From positions 1-64,000 of the forward strand of contig JALBUN010000019.1 of the NCBI GenBank assembly GCA_025174535.1: 64,000 nt of DNA, written 5' to 3'. A program made the translations under genes and the position numbers. The notes beneath the pieces are model-generated. The model saw only the letters and a list, made by a program, of their open reading frames with translations, was not told the origin of the DNA and did not search any database. This DNA is from Cantharellus purpuraceus. Taxonomy: Eukaryota; Basidiomycota; Agaricomycetes; Cantharellales; Hydnaceae. Below, in pieces: positions 1-11,700 of this stretch (within the stretch, counting starts at the first letter, position 1; each line of letters starts with the position of its first letter).

Positions 1-2168
1 GATGCAGGTGCACCTTCTGTTCGGCGTGGAGAGGAGGGAGAGGGTAAGCTTTGTGGATTTGGATTCTAGTTGCCGTTGTGAAGGACAAGATATGCGTCCG
101 TGATGCCTGGAACGACATGGCACCATCTAGGCATGTAGGAAATGTTACGGTATACTACTGTGAATCGCAAGCGGGACGTGATGATGATATCCCACTCTCG
201 ACACTCCTCAGGACCAAGTCTGGTGAGATGAACTTGGCATACCCGTCCCTAAAGGGCAGATAATGAAGAGGTCATTGACGGCGTGCAACCAGTGCGTGCG
301 TGTTTCTGAGGCTATGATCACGACGTAGACGTAGACTAGAATCAGTATGGGACGAGGACGCTGGAAGCCAGAACGAGAGACTCGAAGACGAGCAGAAGAT
401 TGGGCTGGGTACGATGGCCATCTGTATCTTTGCCTTGTGTGACAGCCAATGCAACATTCAGCAGTAGGGGAAGTCTATTCTTGTCATGATCACTCTATCG
501 GGCACCTGAATTTACCGTCCTAGATGGGCGCTTCGCGCAAGTCCCAGCTCGGCCATGACATGCGGACAAGATCTGATCGACATTCGGGATTTGCAGAGTG
601 ATGGAGATGCAAACGGTTTACTCATCGAGCTTCTTGAACGCTTTGCGGTTCGTCCGCCGCTGGGAACGCCGAGATTATCCGGAGTGCCAGCGGACTGGTG
701 ACTTCAATGTAAGAAGGGCACTTTTAATTTTCGACACTGATTCTTTGTCACAGGGTTGAAGGCGTTCCTGGACATGTCCAGCTGCCACTTACGGTGACTC
801 CTGTGGTGTGACGGCAGTGTCAAGGAGAGCGGCCAACTCACCCAGTGAATGATGTGTAAATAGTTTTGTTGCTGGCAGCATTCCCAAGCAGTGCGGTCTC
901 GTGCAGGTCTCGAGGACCCGGCTGTATATGGCATGGTTTGTAACGGATTACGGAAGTGTCTTCTGACACGAAATAGGGTGTCGTTGTGGCGAGCTGTCCA
1001 CTGTGCGGATACGTTGGTGTGACACAAGGTCCATGTGGCCCAGTTGCCATATGCAGTAATGACACTAAATGAGTGCCAGACAAGGCTATAATGGGTGGGA
1101 CGGCCTGCGGCCTGGTACTATGAGTCAGAGCCGGAGCATGTCGTGAGCGGTCTGGGCAGACTCCTGTAGATATAACCTTTTGATGCAGGGGGTTTGATCG
1201 ACGTACAGGAGTGGAAGAATTATCAAACATGACATCACTGCAGCAGGGACTCCTTTCCTGTGCGAGAGAAAGTAAAGGATGAACGTGTGCGGTTGAGTTG
1301 CAGATAGCGAAGTGACGAACCTTGTGTGTGTGCGTCGGTGCCGTATAGGGAACCATGTGTCGATCTGCCGGATAAACGGCACGTGGCCAAGGAGGCGATC
1401 ACCGCTGTCTGCCGATGCGGGGCCAAGATCGGGCGCGGCACATCAGGTGATGTGTGAAAATCTGCGGGGAGCCGCCACGTCACAGAGGGCGTAATCTGTC
1501 AAACAAGAGTGTGACAGGTGAGAGGGAGCAGAGCAAGACCCGAGGAGGGTTACTTGAACTTGTCTGAACTTGTCGTCTGCGCAATGTCGCTGGCGGTGCA
1601 ACGTTTGTGGAATGTCAAAGCTGACGGATAGGGAGGGTGCGGGATCTTTGAGTATACGTTGCATGCACAGATGATGCAGAGCATGGAGTGGGAGAGCAGT
1701 GTGGAACGGTGCCGTATTTGGAAAAGAGGTGGATCACAAGTAGGAATAAGTTGGGAATGCACGTCAGAGAGTATGGGACGTCAGCAGACAGGCACACAGA
1801 AATATATTCAGGGCTGCATAGTATGCATATGCATTAGTATTACTTTGTGTGCGGGGATACAGACCAAGGGGAAGATGATAGCCGCGGGAGATGGTCGGCG
1901 AAATGGGAGATGGAAAAGAGAGAGGGGTCATGTGACCGGAGGGGCATGCGCTGCGCCAGCACACTTTTATTTCAACTCAAAAGCCGCTCCTTTTTCACAC
2001 TTTCCTTACGTCTCTTCGTAAGGAGTGATGCTCCGTTACACTGCTCATGCACTCTCGTATGATGTACATGTTCAGAGAGAGGACTTGACACGTACCTCAT
2101 CAGAATGCCAATCCACCCGCGCCGAGTACTTTATACTATTTGTTGCAACAACAGCTATACATCAAGGC
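1..2168. other. No convincing gene; possible fragmented minus-strand exons near 1230-1500
   Basis: I see no recognisable protein family, RNA gene or mobile-element core here. Open frames are short and overlap on both strands. On the minus strand between about 1230 and 1500 there are intron-like borders (an AG before GAAAGGAG, short open stretches), so a decayed multi-exon gene is possible, but no frame gives a recognisable product. Confidence 0.3.
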
Positions 2169-2410
2169 CTTGAATGCAAACCATGGCGTCGTCATCGTCG
2201 TCTGTTGTTAATCAGCTTGTGCAATGTGCGCAAGCTTGACGGGTACCCAAGAACGATCATGGCCCCGAGCAGCAGAATCTTGTCGACACACCCGCCATTC
2301 GCGGCCCCATGAAATGTCTCGGCATCCAGCCAATGGGCATCCACCCCTCAATTGGCCCACATGGCCGTCATCATCGGGGACCATTGGTGGGATCGTCCGC
2401 GTCAACATGG
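2169..2410. repeat. Dispersed repeat X, copy 1
   Basis: This stretch aligns by eye, in the same orientation, with 8240-8515. Shared blocks include GTTAATCAGCTTGTGCA / GTTTATCAGCTTGTGCA, CAGAATCTTGTCGACA, AATGTCTCGGC and the ATCCACCCC..AATGGGCC..ATG block. The copies differ by substitutions and small indels. One minus-strand frame keeps related residues in both copies (GVDKIL and TLHKLINN), so this may be the tail of an unrecognised gene rather than a mobile element. Copy 1 lies upstream of a DUF6533 relic; copy 2 lies downstream of DUF6533 gene A. Confidence 0.6.
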
Positions 2411-3179
2411 AGGCTCCGTCGACTGAAACTCGAACCCGGGGGCGGATGGGGCATGGCAGGCTTCGGCGTGCCGCGTGGAGCACAGTAGCAGCACGACGCA
2501 CGCGATACTATTACCCCTACACGCGCGGGAATTACTACCCATGCCTACAGACACGGCTACGGGAACGGGGATAAAAACAGGAATATATGAAAAAAACAGC
2601 GCAATAAACCACAATGCAATCAAAACTTAAAATTCCCGGTGTATATGATGGGTCGTCTGTCGACCGGAACCACTGCGGATAGTCGGCTTTCCACTGCTGG
2701 GTCACCCTCAACCTGTGGCCCGCTGGACCTTACTTCGACCCCTTCACTGCGCCTGCCACCGTGTTTAATAATAACTTCCGTAGATGCCTGTTCCGGCGTA
2801 TGATGCCAGCAGAGAGGCAGGGAGAGAGCGGTCTAGGGAGAGCTGGAATTGCGCCTGCATTGGGATCAACATCACTCTCACCGTCATTGACGACTTACGC
2901 ATATCAGTGATCCCGCTTGCCGGTGCGGCAAGGCTCACCCTTTGCAAGGCCGCTGTGTCATTTTGCACAGGGGGCGTCAGTCCACGGGTTGAAGAGCATG
3001 TCGAGCGGAAGGTTTGAGGGATACGATGTGCATTTTCTCATCCAGGACATGCCGCCGCTGCCTGTGGATTAATGCCGCAATGTGTAGAACTGTGTAGAAC
3101 GGAATTGCAGGCTTCGCCGGGGCCAATGTCTATGCGATCTGGAACGGGAACAGGAACGGCTATGGTCAAGTCCAACGAG
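2411..3179. other. No gene seen
   Basis: Only short overlapping frames; no family motif, repeat or RNA signature recognised. Confidence 0.4.
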
Positions 3180-3930
3180 ATCTGGCATTTGGGTATTTCT
3201 CCCGCTATCTTCCCAAATGGATTCAGAATCAATCATTATAAGATTTGTGCTGACTATCTCTCGTACGTTTCTCTGACTGGTGGGATTCTGCCATTGGTAT
3301 ATCGGTATATTTATTTGATACCTTGACCTCAGTCGCAGTCAGACATTGCAGTCATCGGCTGAAATATTGCATCTGCCCCTTCCGCCTTGACCTCCAATAA
3401 TCAACACCCTCGAATACCGACACCTCTTTAGGCATACCTACGATACCCCTCGAAAGCTTTCATGTGGCCACCTAAGGCCAGTATGATGCTGTGATGGCTG
3501 AATTTAGCTATTCGCACGCTCATGAGGTGTCCGAACCGGATCATCGTGGGAGATAGTGCCTACGGATCAGGATGTGCCAACAGGGGCGACGGAGGGTGAT
3601 ATCGCTCTTGTAGAGGCACACCATGTAGTAGCGGCGGGCCATCAGTTAGCCTTCTTTATTTTCGGGTTAGGATTATTGGTGTTACAACCAGATGACATGA
3701 TGCACAGCGCTTTCATCATTGATCGATTATCCCGTGTGATTGTGGAGGATAGTATGTGACAGTTATATCATTAGCCTGTAAATGTGGGAGGCCTGGTCGT
3801 TCGAACATCCGATCAAATTTATTTACAACAGCACCTGAAGAATGCAATCGGCTCGACTCCGGACATGTGTCAAGTCGTAGCCACGCCTCGATAGAAGCAG
3901 AAGAAGGATTCACAATCAAGGAAATCTGAG
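3180..3930 (+). pseudogene. Relic of the 3' part of a DUF6533 membrane-protein gene (copy C)
   Basis: This piece matches the 3' half of the DUF6533 genes at 6098-7805 and 43868-45557. It retains the segment equivalent to the TTCGGGTAT..ATC..CGCTATC exon (around 3190), the last transmembrane segment (around 3245-3320), and the acidic tail, where frame 3556-3650 reads VPTDQDVPTGATEGDIALVE against MPTDEDVPAGTTENDIALVE in copy A. The similarity seems to run past the stop, where GAAGAATGCAATCGGCTCG near 3840 resembles sequence near 8060. Exons for the N-terminal domain are absent and the remaining frames are broken, so it is a non-functional fragment. Confidence 0.7.
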
Positions 3931-3940
3931 TTGAACGCAT

Positions 3941-4576
3941 TTGGCTGTCCTTGCGTTAGCAGGCGTTGAGGCTGATATGATGAAGAACAGACACCAAACC
4001 TTTACTCAGATGGAGCCCTCTCCATATAAGGATACACCTGTGCCGCGAATAAGACGTATACACTATGTCGCTAGGGTTGTCTGTGCGGTCTCGTGGGTCT
4101 TCCAAGAGCAGCTGCAGATCCATATTCGCAGCCGCTTCACCACCAATCAGCCTCCAGCTCTCCCAGCACATTCGCCCACCTGTTCCCATCCCATGGCCGC
4201 CCTGCCGGCCGGCAACCGAGGATTCGTCCACCCACACGCAGCCCTCTTCCTTGCCCTCCCCGTTCCCCTTGTCGCCCATAACAATCCCACATCCCCGTCC
4301 TCAGCGGGGACGTCACTGCACTTGACTCTGCCTCCGCCCTTCCCCGCCCAGCCCTCGCTTCGTTGTCGTATCCCGCCGCCGTCGCTCTCATACCCGTTGG
4401 GAAATCCCGACTTTCCGACACAGTGCGGGTGTGGCAGTGGGAGTGAGTATACGCGTGCGCAGTTCGAGGCCATGTGCGCGCGTTGCAGAGGTGAGGAATT
4501 TGCATGGCTTGAGCAGGAGCAGGAGCCGGCCCGGGAGGGTTGTGCATGCGCGGACGTCGCAGCGTCGTGGTCCTAA
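3941..4576 (+). CDS. GC-rich hypothetical ORF
   Basis: A 211-aa open frame lies in a GC-rich island. The middle is Pro/Ser/Leu-rich. The last third (CGCGSGSEYTRAQFEAMC and onward, then a Glu-rich run) looks more protein-like than the rest. Frames on the opposite strand are also open, as expected in GC-rich DNA. A GTGAGTATACG donor-like site at about 4441 suggests that the true structure may be spliced. No family is recognised, and it may not be a gene. Confidence 0.2.
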   Translation: MAVLALAGVEADMMKNRHQTFTQMEPSPYKDTPVPRIRRIHYVARVVCAVSWVFQEQLQIHIRSRFTTNQPPALPAHSPTCSHPMAALPAGNRGFVHPHAALFLALPVPLVAHNNPTSPSSAGTSLHLTLPPPFPAQPSLRCRIPPPSLSYPLGNPDFPTQCGCGSGSEYTRAQFEAMCARCRGEEFAWLEQEQEPAREGCACADVAASWS

Positions 4577-5379
4577 CTTGAATAGGGCATCATCGAATTC
4601 TGGTAGTGAGAGTCCATCGGGACAGTCAGTTTGTATGTTTTTGCGACGGTGCCATTTTTGCCCTCTGATCGTGTGGCTGAAAACGTGGCCGTTGCCACGT
4701 GCCCGCCTGTGAAGGCAAATCTTGGGCTCAAGCTCAGGGACAGCAAAGGCGCCTACCGGTAAGGATGCAAGTGCTGTTGGAGTTGCACATCGATCACAAT
4801 GATTCGATGTACACTCAGCGAGGGACGCAGCAGCTCAAATCTCTGTTGCTGTACGGCATGACGCATCTCGGGCCAGTCATATTCACTTGGAATATACCGA
4901 AAAACGTGAGTTTGCTGGAATACGTGGCGTGGGTGTGTCACAGTCCAGTTTGAGAACAGTACCTGATAGATAGTGCCGCTCCGAGTCGTTGTGAGTCGTG
5001 CAATTGCCATGCCAGCTCAACCAGACAAACCTGACCTCACCTGAGTTGCTGAGGAGTTCTTCAGCACTTTATTTAGGATATCTACCACTTCCATCATTCA
5101 CAATGCAATGGTTATGTTCCCAAGTATCAGATCATGAATAATCCACGCCAATTTCGTCACCAAGCGCTCAAGACTTCTCTATATGCAAGGCCTCACGTCT
5201 GAGCTCTGAACACCTCAGCATGTGCATCGATTAGTACAGGTGCAGCGCTCTACTGGTCCAGCTGATTCTGGAGTGCGAGACTTAACAATTTTCCCCACAG
5301 TTCACCATATCACCAACTGTCTGTATTTATGTCAAATATTAGACCGCTGGGAGAATAAGGCTGAAATGCGCATCTCACG
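4577..5379. other. No gene seen
   Basis: Short frames only; no recognisable motif or repeat. Confidence 0.4.
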
Positions 5380-8080
5380 ATCCCTAATGTTCTTTGGGAC
5401 ACTCCAATGGATCTCTCTGTGAATCGGCTTCGTTGGTTCCTGCGGCTTTCCTCACTATTCATGTCGAGCGATCAGCGGCTAGTGGACTGGATGCCTTACA
5501 GGTGCGCACTGGGTTGTTCTGTCTATCGATACTGATTCTAATGGACATCAGGTGTTTCATTTTTTAACAAGTGCTCTACAGCAGCTGCCACGACACCTCA
5601 CCCCGTATCTTCCCTCATAAATCAGAATTCAAAGTCATAGATGCATATGCTCTTGTCAACATAGCGCCAAATCAAGAAGCGCCTCTGAGTTTAGCAACAT
5701 CAGGCGGGTTCAGGCCGGCTGAAACCTGGTGCATGAATCTGCTGGTCTGCCTTCTTTTCGGTCAGTTAGAATGTCTTTTTTTCAAGCCTTCAACCTAATG
5801 AATTGGCCGTGGAAACAGCTACAGTTTGGGACTTGTGAATGTGTTCGGGGATGGACTTGCTGTACCACACAGGTGCCGCGCCACACATTTGGGCCCAACC
5901 TCATCACTTTAGCCACTAGGTTCAATCACTATGGCATCATGATTAGAAACTGAGCTGGTGATCGCTGTTGATATCTGAATGTTGTTGATACAAGTGGCGC
6001 TCTCCTAGATTCCAGTATATATACGAGCCTCTTGTGACATCTTTCCATCGCATCCTCCACATCCCAGTCCTTTCTGTATACACAACCCATCATCGACATG
6101 GCATCCCAAGCACAACAAGCTGCGATCCAAGTAGCGTCGGATAAGTATGTGACCACTTGTTATTAGTGCGGTGAAATATTGATATTTGAACTCGTATGGC
6201 ACCAGCATGGTCTTCTATTACACTCTGATGGCTGCCTTTGGTGAGTACAGAGCTTAGTGTGCAACTTAGCTAATAGCCTTCCGCTCGGACAGCCCTTCTT
6301 GCCTACGATACCTGCCTGACAATGAGACACGAAGTTGATTACATATGGAATAGAAAGTTGAAATTAGGAACTGTCCTCTATTTTCTAGCGCGCTACCCCA
6401 CGCTACTAGGACTCTTGGTAGTGATACTCATGAATTTCGTGAATTTCTTGAATACATCACTTCAGGTGTGTCTCTTCGATGACTCCTTGACAGACACAGA
6501 TGACACTTGGTAAATGTAGTAAGTTCAAGGGGATTCCTTGTAACGCAGAAATTCATACCAATTAGGAGATGTAGATGTAATGGGTTACTTCACTTCCTGG
6601 ATAGTTTTCAGATCCTCCCAATCCTTGGTGTTCAAGGTGATAAGATTTTTATTCTCAGCAATAGATCATTGACGACAGTGATGATGCAGGCCTTCTACTT
6701 GGTATGCCATCACCGAACACAAGAGACTGGTGTTAGTCGCCCTTGGTCTTCTCGATGCTTTCGCCATTATACTGCACCTGGTATGTATGCATATCTGCAC
6801 TGCTGTGGACGTGTGTGACGTCAGCCATCACAGGCTGGAGCAATTATAGATAGGTGTGACAACACCAGTGAGCAAACCCACACACTAGACATGTGAGTAC
6901 AACATCGTCTCAAGTGCACCGTGCTCAATGACATATCAGATGTACGACACGTGAAAATGATCTCCATGATGATGTCATTGATTCCCTTCTTGCAGTCGTT
7001 GATGTCACTGGGATCTTGACCATCTTGTTTGACACGATAGTGGTGGCTGTGACACTAGCCAGCACACTCGGAACGTGGAGAGTATACAAACGGTCAACAT
7101 GGAACAGGCTGACACTCACACACTTGCTGGCTCAGCAAAGTAAGTCATGGCCTCCGTTACAAGGTAGTGCTCACAGACACATTAATATCAGGCGTCATGA
7201 GATTCGGGTATGTCATCCGCTATCGTCGCTAATGAATCCAGAACTGATATTTTACCAGGTTTGTGCTAACTCTCACTCTCGCAGATTCGATCCTGCCATT
7301 GGTATGTCAACATATTGATTCCTATGCCTTGACTAATTAAACATGCTAGGCCTTGCGAGTGAGTCGCACATTGATATATACTGGCTTGCCGCTCCAACTC
7401 GAACTTTAGCCTACCCTTCGAAATGTCCTTACATTTTGTCAGATTAGGTGTGTCCGAATCGGACATTGCAGTCATTGACTAATTATATGCAGCTTGTCCA
7501 CAATCATCATCTGCCGTTTCCACCTCGACCTCCAAAGAAGCCATGCTCACCCTAATACCAACACCTCCTGGGGCTTACCTTCAATATCCCCCGGAAGCTT
7601 CCATGCAGTCACCCGAAGCCTGCACGACGCTGTGATGGGAGAGTTTGGGGATTCAGACGCTGATGAGCGTATTGAGAGTGAATCATCACGGGAAGAAGCA
7701 ATGCCTACGGATGAGGACGTGCCTGCAGGGACGACGGAGAACGACATCGCGCTCGTAGAAGTTCAGTCCCGGCCACAAGATGTTGAAATCCCGCTGGACG
7801 CGTAGTGTCGGGCCCACCAGTTAGTCAATATGTTGATCAGCTGAGGTATTGATATGACCGAATTTCTAGATAGCATGATTTTTATCACAAACCCTGTGGG
7901 ACGTGGAGGAAAGCGTGTGTAGCTCTGCAGAACGTGTATTTATTCACATCAACCTCTGCACGAAGATCCTAGACGTTGTCATTTGAACGGTTTCACTGCG
8001 TAACTGCATTTGTATCCTATATTTCATAACGTCCTAGAATTATGTAGGACAGCACTCGAAGAATGTAGTCGGTTCGGTGG
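5380..8080 (+). repeat. Segmental duplication unit A (DUF6533 gene plus upstream flank)
   Basis: This unit aligns with 43130-45620 in the same orientation. The similarity covers about 700 bp upstream of the gene (GATCAGCGGCTAGTGGAC / GATCAGAGGCTAGTGGAC; CTTGTCAACATAGCGCCAAA / ATTGTCAACATAGTGCCAAA), all exons, and intron positions. A third, truncated copy of the 3' part lies at 3180-3930. The copies are clearly diverged, so the duplication is old. Exact ends were judged by eye. Confidence 0.75.
6098..7805 (+). CDS. DUF6533 multi-pass membrane protein, copy A (possibly inactivated)
   Basis: DUF6533 proteins are poorly characterised fungal multi-pass membrane proteins. The start ATG at 6098 opens MASQAQQAAIQVASD. 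Exon 1 ends at 6144 before GTATGT; exon 2 (VFYYTLMAAF) is followed by the exon from about 6291 to 6465, which holds the family core: LLAYDTCLTMRHEVDYIW, then a KLKLGTVLYFLARYP segment and a hydrophobic helix. Later exons give another hydrophobic block (VLVALGLLDAFAIILHLV). The last exon (about 7494-7805) carries the ICRFHLDLQ motif and an acidic Ser/Asp/Glu-rich tail. Compared with copy B, about 7 nt are missing near 6700, which may shift the frame, so the middle exons are uncertain. Function is unknown; a plasma-membrane receptor-like role is only a guess. Confidence 0.6.
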
Positions 8081-8239
8081 GAGTAACCTCCCCTCCTGCT
8101 CAGGAGCTTTCACACAATGCTCAAATACAAAGGCATGGACACAGGCCCCTCAAAAGAGGAAGAAGCAATGACCTGAGGCATAATCAAGGCAACCGGAACC
8201 GCTATGAGTCTTTTATGCTTTCTACTTGCAATAACAGTT

Positions 8240-8515
8240 GTGTATACTAAATCTTGAACGCAAACCCTGGCACCATCGTCCTTGTTGTTTATCAGCTTGT
8301 GCAGTGTGTTCGAGCGTGGCGGGTACACAACGATCATGGGCCAGAGCACTGGCAGAATCTTGTCGACACCCGCCATTGGGGGCCTCAAATGTCTCGGCGC
8401 ACCGCCAATCTGCATCCACCCCACAATGGGCCAACATGTCCGTCATCACGGGTGGCCGATCAGTGGGATCGTCCTTGTGAGCAAGATGATCACCGGCACA
8501 GCAGATTCTTGTTGC
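8240..8515. repeat. Dispersed repeat X, copy 2
   Basis: Diverged copy of 2169-2410 in the same orientation. The copia element at 8521-13119 inserted at its right edge, and the sequence resumes at 13125 after the target duplication. Confidence 0.6.
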
Positions 8516-8520
8516 GGATC
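8516..8520. repeat. Target-site duplication GGATC (left)
   Basis: GGATC directly abuts the left LTR and is repeated at 13120-13124 directly after the right LTR. A 5-bp duplication is normal for Ty1/copia integration. Confidence 0.9.
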
Positions 8521-8725
8521 TAACAACTTAGGCAGGCGGAGGCTGGAGTTCAGCAGAAAGAGCGTGTATTAAATACTAATGTGTTGGCAGAATACTACAG
8601 ATTGCTTACCTGGAGTTCAGCAGAAAGAGCGTGAACTCCAGTAAGCGCTAGAAAATTGTTTATGGCCTGCCGAGTTGTGGACCCATAGGAGTCCACGTTG
8701 AGGGCGAGTCGTATGATCTTCGTCA
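8521..8725 (-). repeat. copia 3' LTR
   Basis: 205 bp, matching 12915-13119 with one difference. It contains a repeated 23-mer beginning TGGAGTTCAGCAGAAAGAGC, whose second copy forms a hairpin with the following sequence. Confidence 0.95.
8610..8641. promoter_or_regulatory. Perfect 10-bp hairpin inside the copia LTR
   Basis: CTGGAGTTCA and TGAACTCCAG form a perfect 10-bp stem around a 12-nt loop. The same hairpin is present in the other LTR at 13004-13035. It would be formed in LTR RNA or single-stranded DNA; a role in termination, dimerisation or strand transfer is inference. Confidence 0.6.
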
Positions 8726-8735
8726 CTCCCACTCG
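8726..8735 (-). promoter_or_regulatory. copia polypurine tract
   Basis: On the element strand, CGAGTGGGAG lies directly before the 3' LTR. This is the expected place and composition for priming plus-strand synthesis. Confidence 0.7.
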
Positions 8736-8752
8736 ACGAGTGCTCAACGATG

Positions 8753-11700
8753 TCAACCGTCTCCCACTCCTAGTAGCTCCCTAAATTTTTCAAACGCGTC
8801 TCTGGGAAGTTGCTTGGTGAATATGTCAGCTAACATATCATTGGTAGAACAGTATTGTAAGTTGACTTCGCCGCGATCTACTCGTTCTCGGATGAAGTGA
8901 TGGCGGATATCAATATGTTTAGCACGTGTGTGGGTGACCGGGTTTCGTGCCAGTGCGATGCACCCTTGATTGTCGGCGTGAAGGATGGTGGCCGTGACTG
9001 GTGGATACCCCAGGTCTTCAAGTAAGGTTCGTAACCATATAGCTTCTTTTGTCGCGTTCGATGCAGCCATGTACTCAGCTTCTAATGTAGATAACGCGAC
9101 CGTTGGCTGCTTCTTCGACGACCATGAGACCGATCCTCCGGCGACGTCAAACACGAAACCTCCCACTGATCGGCGCGTGTCCGGGTCCTCGCCCCAGTTT
9201 GAATCAGACCAACCGACTATGTCTACGGATTCATGGGCTCTCTGCCCAAGCACCAAGGTGAACTGAGCAGTCCCCTTCAGATACCGCAGGACGCGCTTTG
9301 CAGCCTCTAGGTGAGCCTTTCTGGGGTTTCCTCCGAACTGCGAAACAAGGCTGACGGCAAATTGAATGTCAGGTCTCGTCTGTGTTGCATATAGCAGGGA
9401 TCCAACGATCTCAAGGTAAGAGAGACCGCTGGCATATCTGAGGTAAGCTGTGCGGTCCTCCTCTGTAGCAGGTGACTGCGAGGCTGACAAATTATGTTTG
9501 ACAGCAAGCGGAGTGGCCACGGGTGCACAATCTTGCATACCAAACTTGGATAAGATCCTGGTGATATAGGCCGTTTGATTCAGGGATATGGTGAGTTTCT
9601 TTCTATTGCGAGCGACTTGAACACCGAGTATATATTTCAGCTCACCGATGTCGGTAATATCGAAGATCTTCTGAAGTTCCGACTTGAACTCCTCAACCCT
9701 TTGGAGTGATTGTCCAGCAACGGCCATATCATCCATGTACACGAGTACCAGGAGTGCGATGGTGCCTTCCTCTCGGAGGATGTAGAGGCAATCGTCCGCC
9801 TGGCTCTTCTTAAAGTTGAGTCCAGTCATTGCCTTGTCCAGTCTAGTTTTCCACTGACGTCCTGCCTGCTTCAAGCCATAGAGCGCTTTCCTGAGCTTCC
9901 AGTACCAGCCTTCTTTACCCTCCTCTTTGATCCCTTCAGGTACTTCCATGTAGATCTCCTCGTCGAGGTCACCCTGTAGGTAAGCACCGACTACGTCTAT
10001 TTGATGCAACTCGAGGTCCTCATGAGCGACAATGGATAGGAGTGTGCGTAGCGTACTAAACTTTGCCACCGATGCAAATGTGTCATTGAAGTCCTGACCA
10101 GGCACCTGTGAGAATCCCTTTGCAACGATGCATGATTTATGCTGAAGAAATGTGCCGTTTCCATCATGTTTATTTTTGAAGATGATGCGGCTACCGACTG
10201 CCTTCCGGCCTTCCGGAAGCGTCTTGACCCACTCAAAGGTACCAGTTTGCTTCAACTGGTTATATTCCTTCATAACTGACTCCTCCCACTGCTTTGAGTA
10301 GCGTGACTTCATGGCTTGGCGGTACGTTCGGGGTTCATCTGAGTATGCTATGAATGCACGGTGAGTTCTGCCAGTTGTTGTCACCGCCGCATCTACCTCA
10401 TCCTCAGTTGCTGCAGTACCAAATTGCGTCGCTGGGTTTCGTGTCCGCGCAGGGTGGTTTTGCAGTGGCAGGTCAGCCCATCTATGCGATCGAGTCGGAG
10501 GTTGTCCATTAGGACCTGGTTCCAGGGAAGGGGGCACACGAGCATCTGCAGGGGTGTCTCGAGAGCTGTCTGTCTCAGATCCGTTCAGTGTCTCTTCATA
10601 TGCCGGTAAGTTTTCTCTTCTTGGTTGGCTTGTATCCTCAGGCATTAACTGCTCAATCTCAGTGCGTGTGGGGGCAACTCCTCGCGTATCGATCACGGCA
10701 ACATCCCCGGGGGTTTGGTCCTCTAGGAACCATACATCCCTAGCTGTGATCAACTTTCCCGTCTCTATGTCTTCAAGGCGGTATCCCTTTGTCTCGTTAG
10801 CCCACCAACCTAGCAGGCGGCATTTGACAGAGGTGACTTCCAGTTTACCGCCACGCAATTTCTTCGGGACATTAACATAAGCAATAGATCCAAATGTTCG
10901 AAGGTGAGATATGTCGGGTTTCATTCCTGACCAAGCTTGCAGTGGAACCATTCCTTTAAGAGCTGATGTATAGGAACAGCTGCGTATGTGGACCGCATAT
11001 AGGAAGGCTTCCCCCCAATAGCGTAAGTCCATTTTTGCTGAGTGAAGCATGCATCTGACCATGTCAAAGAAGATGGCAATTGCCCGTTCAGCGATCCCAT
11101 TCTGTTCTGGTGAATATGGGACGGTCGTTTCTAAAACGACACCGTTGCGGCGGCAAAATGAATCAACAAGGTGTTTGGTGAACTCTGTACCATTGTCGCA
11201 TCTAATCTGCTTCAGTAACTTGCCAGACTGTTGCTCTAACATAGCCACTGTTTCCTTCAGGGCAGTGCCAGCTTCGTCCTTCGATTGTAGGATCCGCCCT
11301 ATTGGGAACCGGCTTGAGACCTCAACAGCAACAAATGCATATCTCATTCCACTCCAGGTCTCAACTGACATCGGACCAGTGAGGTCAACTACGAGTAAGT
11401 CCATTTTTTTATATCGCGCATTACTGGCCTTAGGGAATGGTAATCGGTGTGATTTGCCAAGTGCGCATCCTTCACACATGGGGTCATATTCTGTGAGTGA
11501 TGATATGGTGAGTCCATCTACCAGGTTCTTCTGTGACATCTCTTGGATTGCGTCCAGGTGCAGATGACCTAAGCGCCGGTGCCAAAGACGGAGGCTCCCA
11601 CTCGTTGCAACGTATGTGGAGTGTCTTTGCATCTCAAGACAGTTGATGTGGTACAATGTACCACTGTCACCGGTGAGTGATCCACGAAGCAGCTCATCTC

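Noticed and set aside
838..1356. 172-codon minus-strand frame
   Set aside because: Composition is not protein-like, it overlaps several other frames and contains no motif; listed only as possible relic.
11049..11567. Plus-strand frames within the copia element
   Set aside because: Antisense shadows of the intact Gag-Pol frame.
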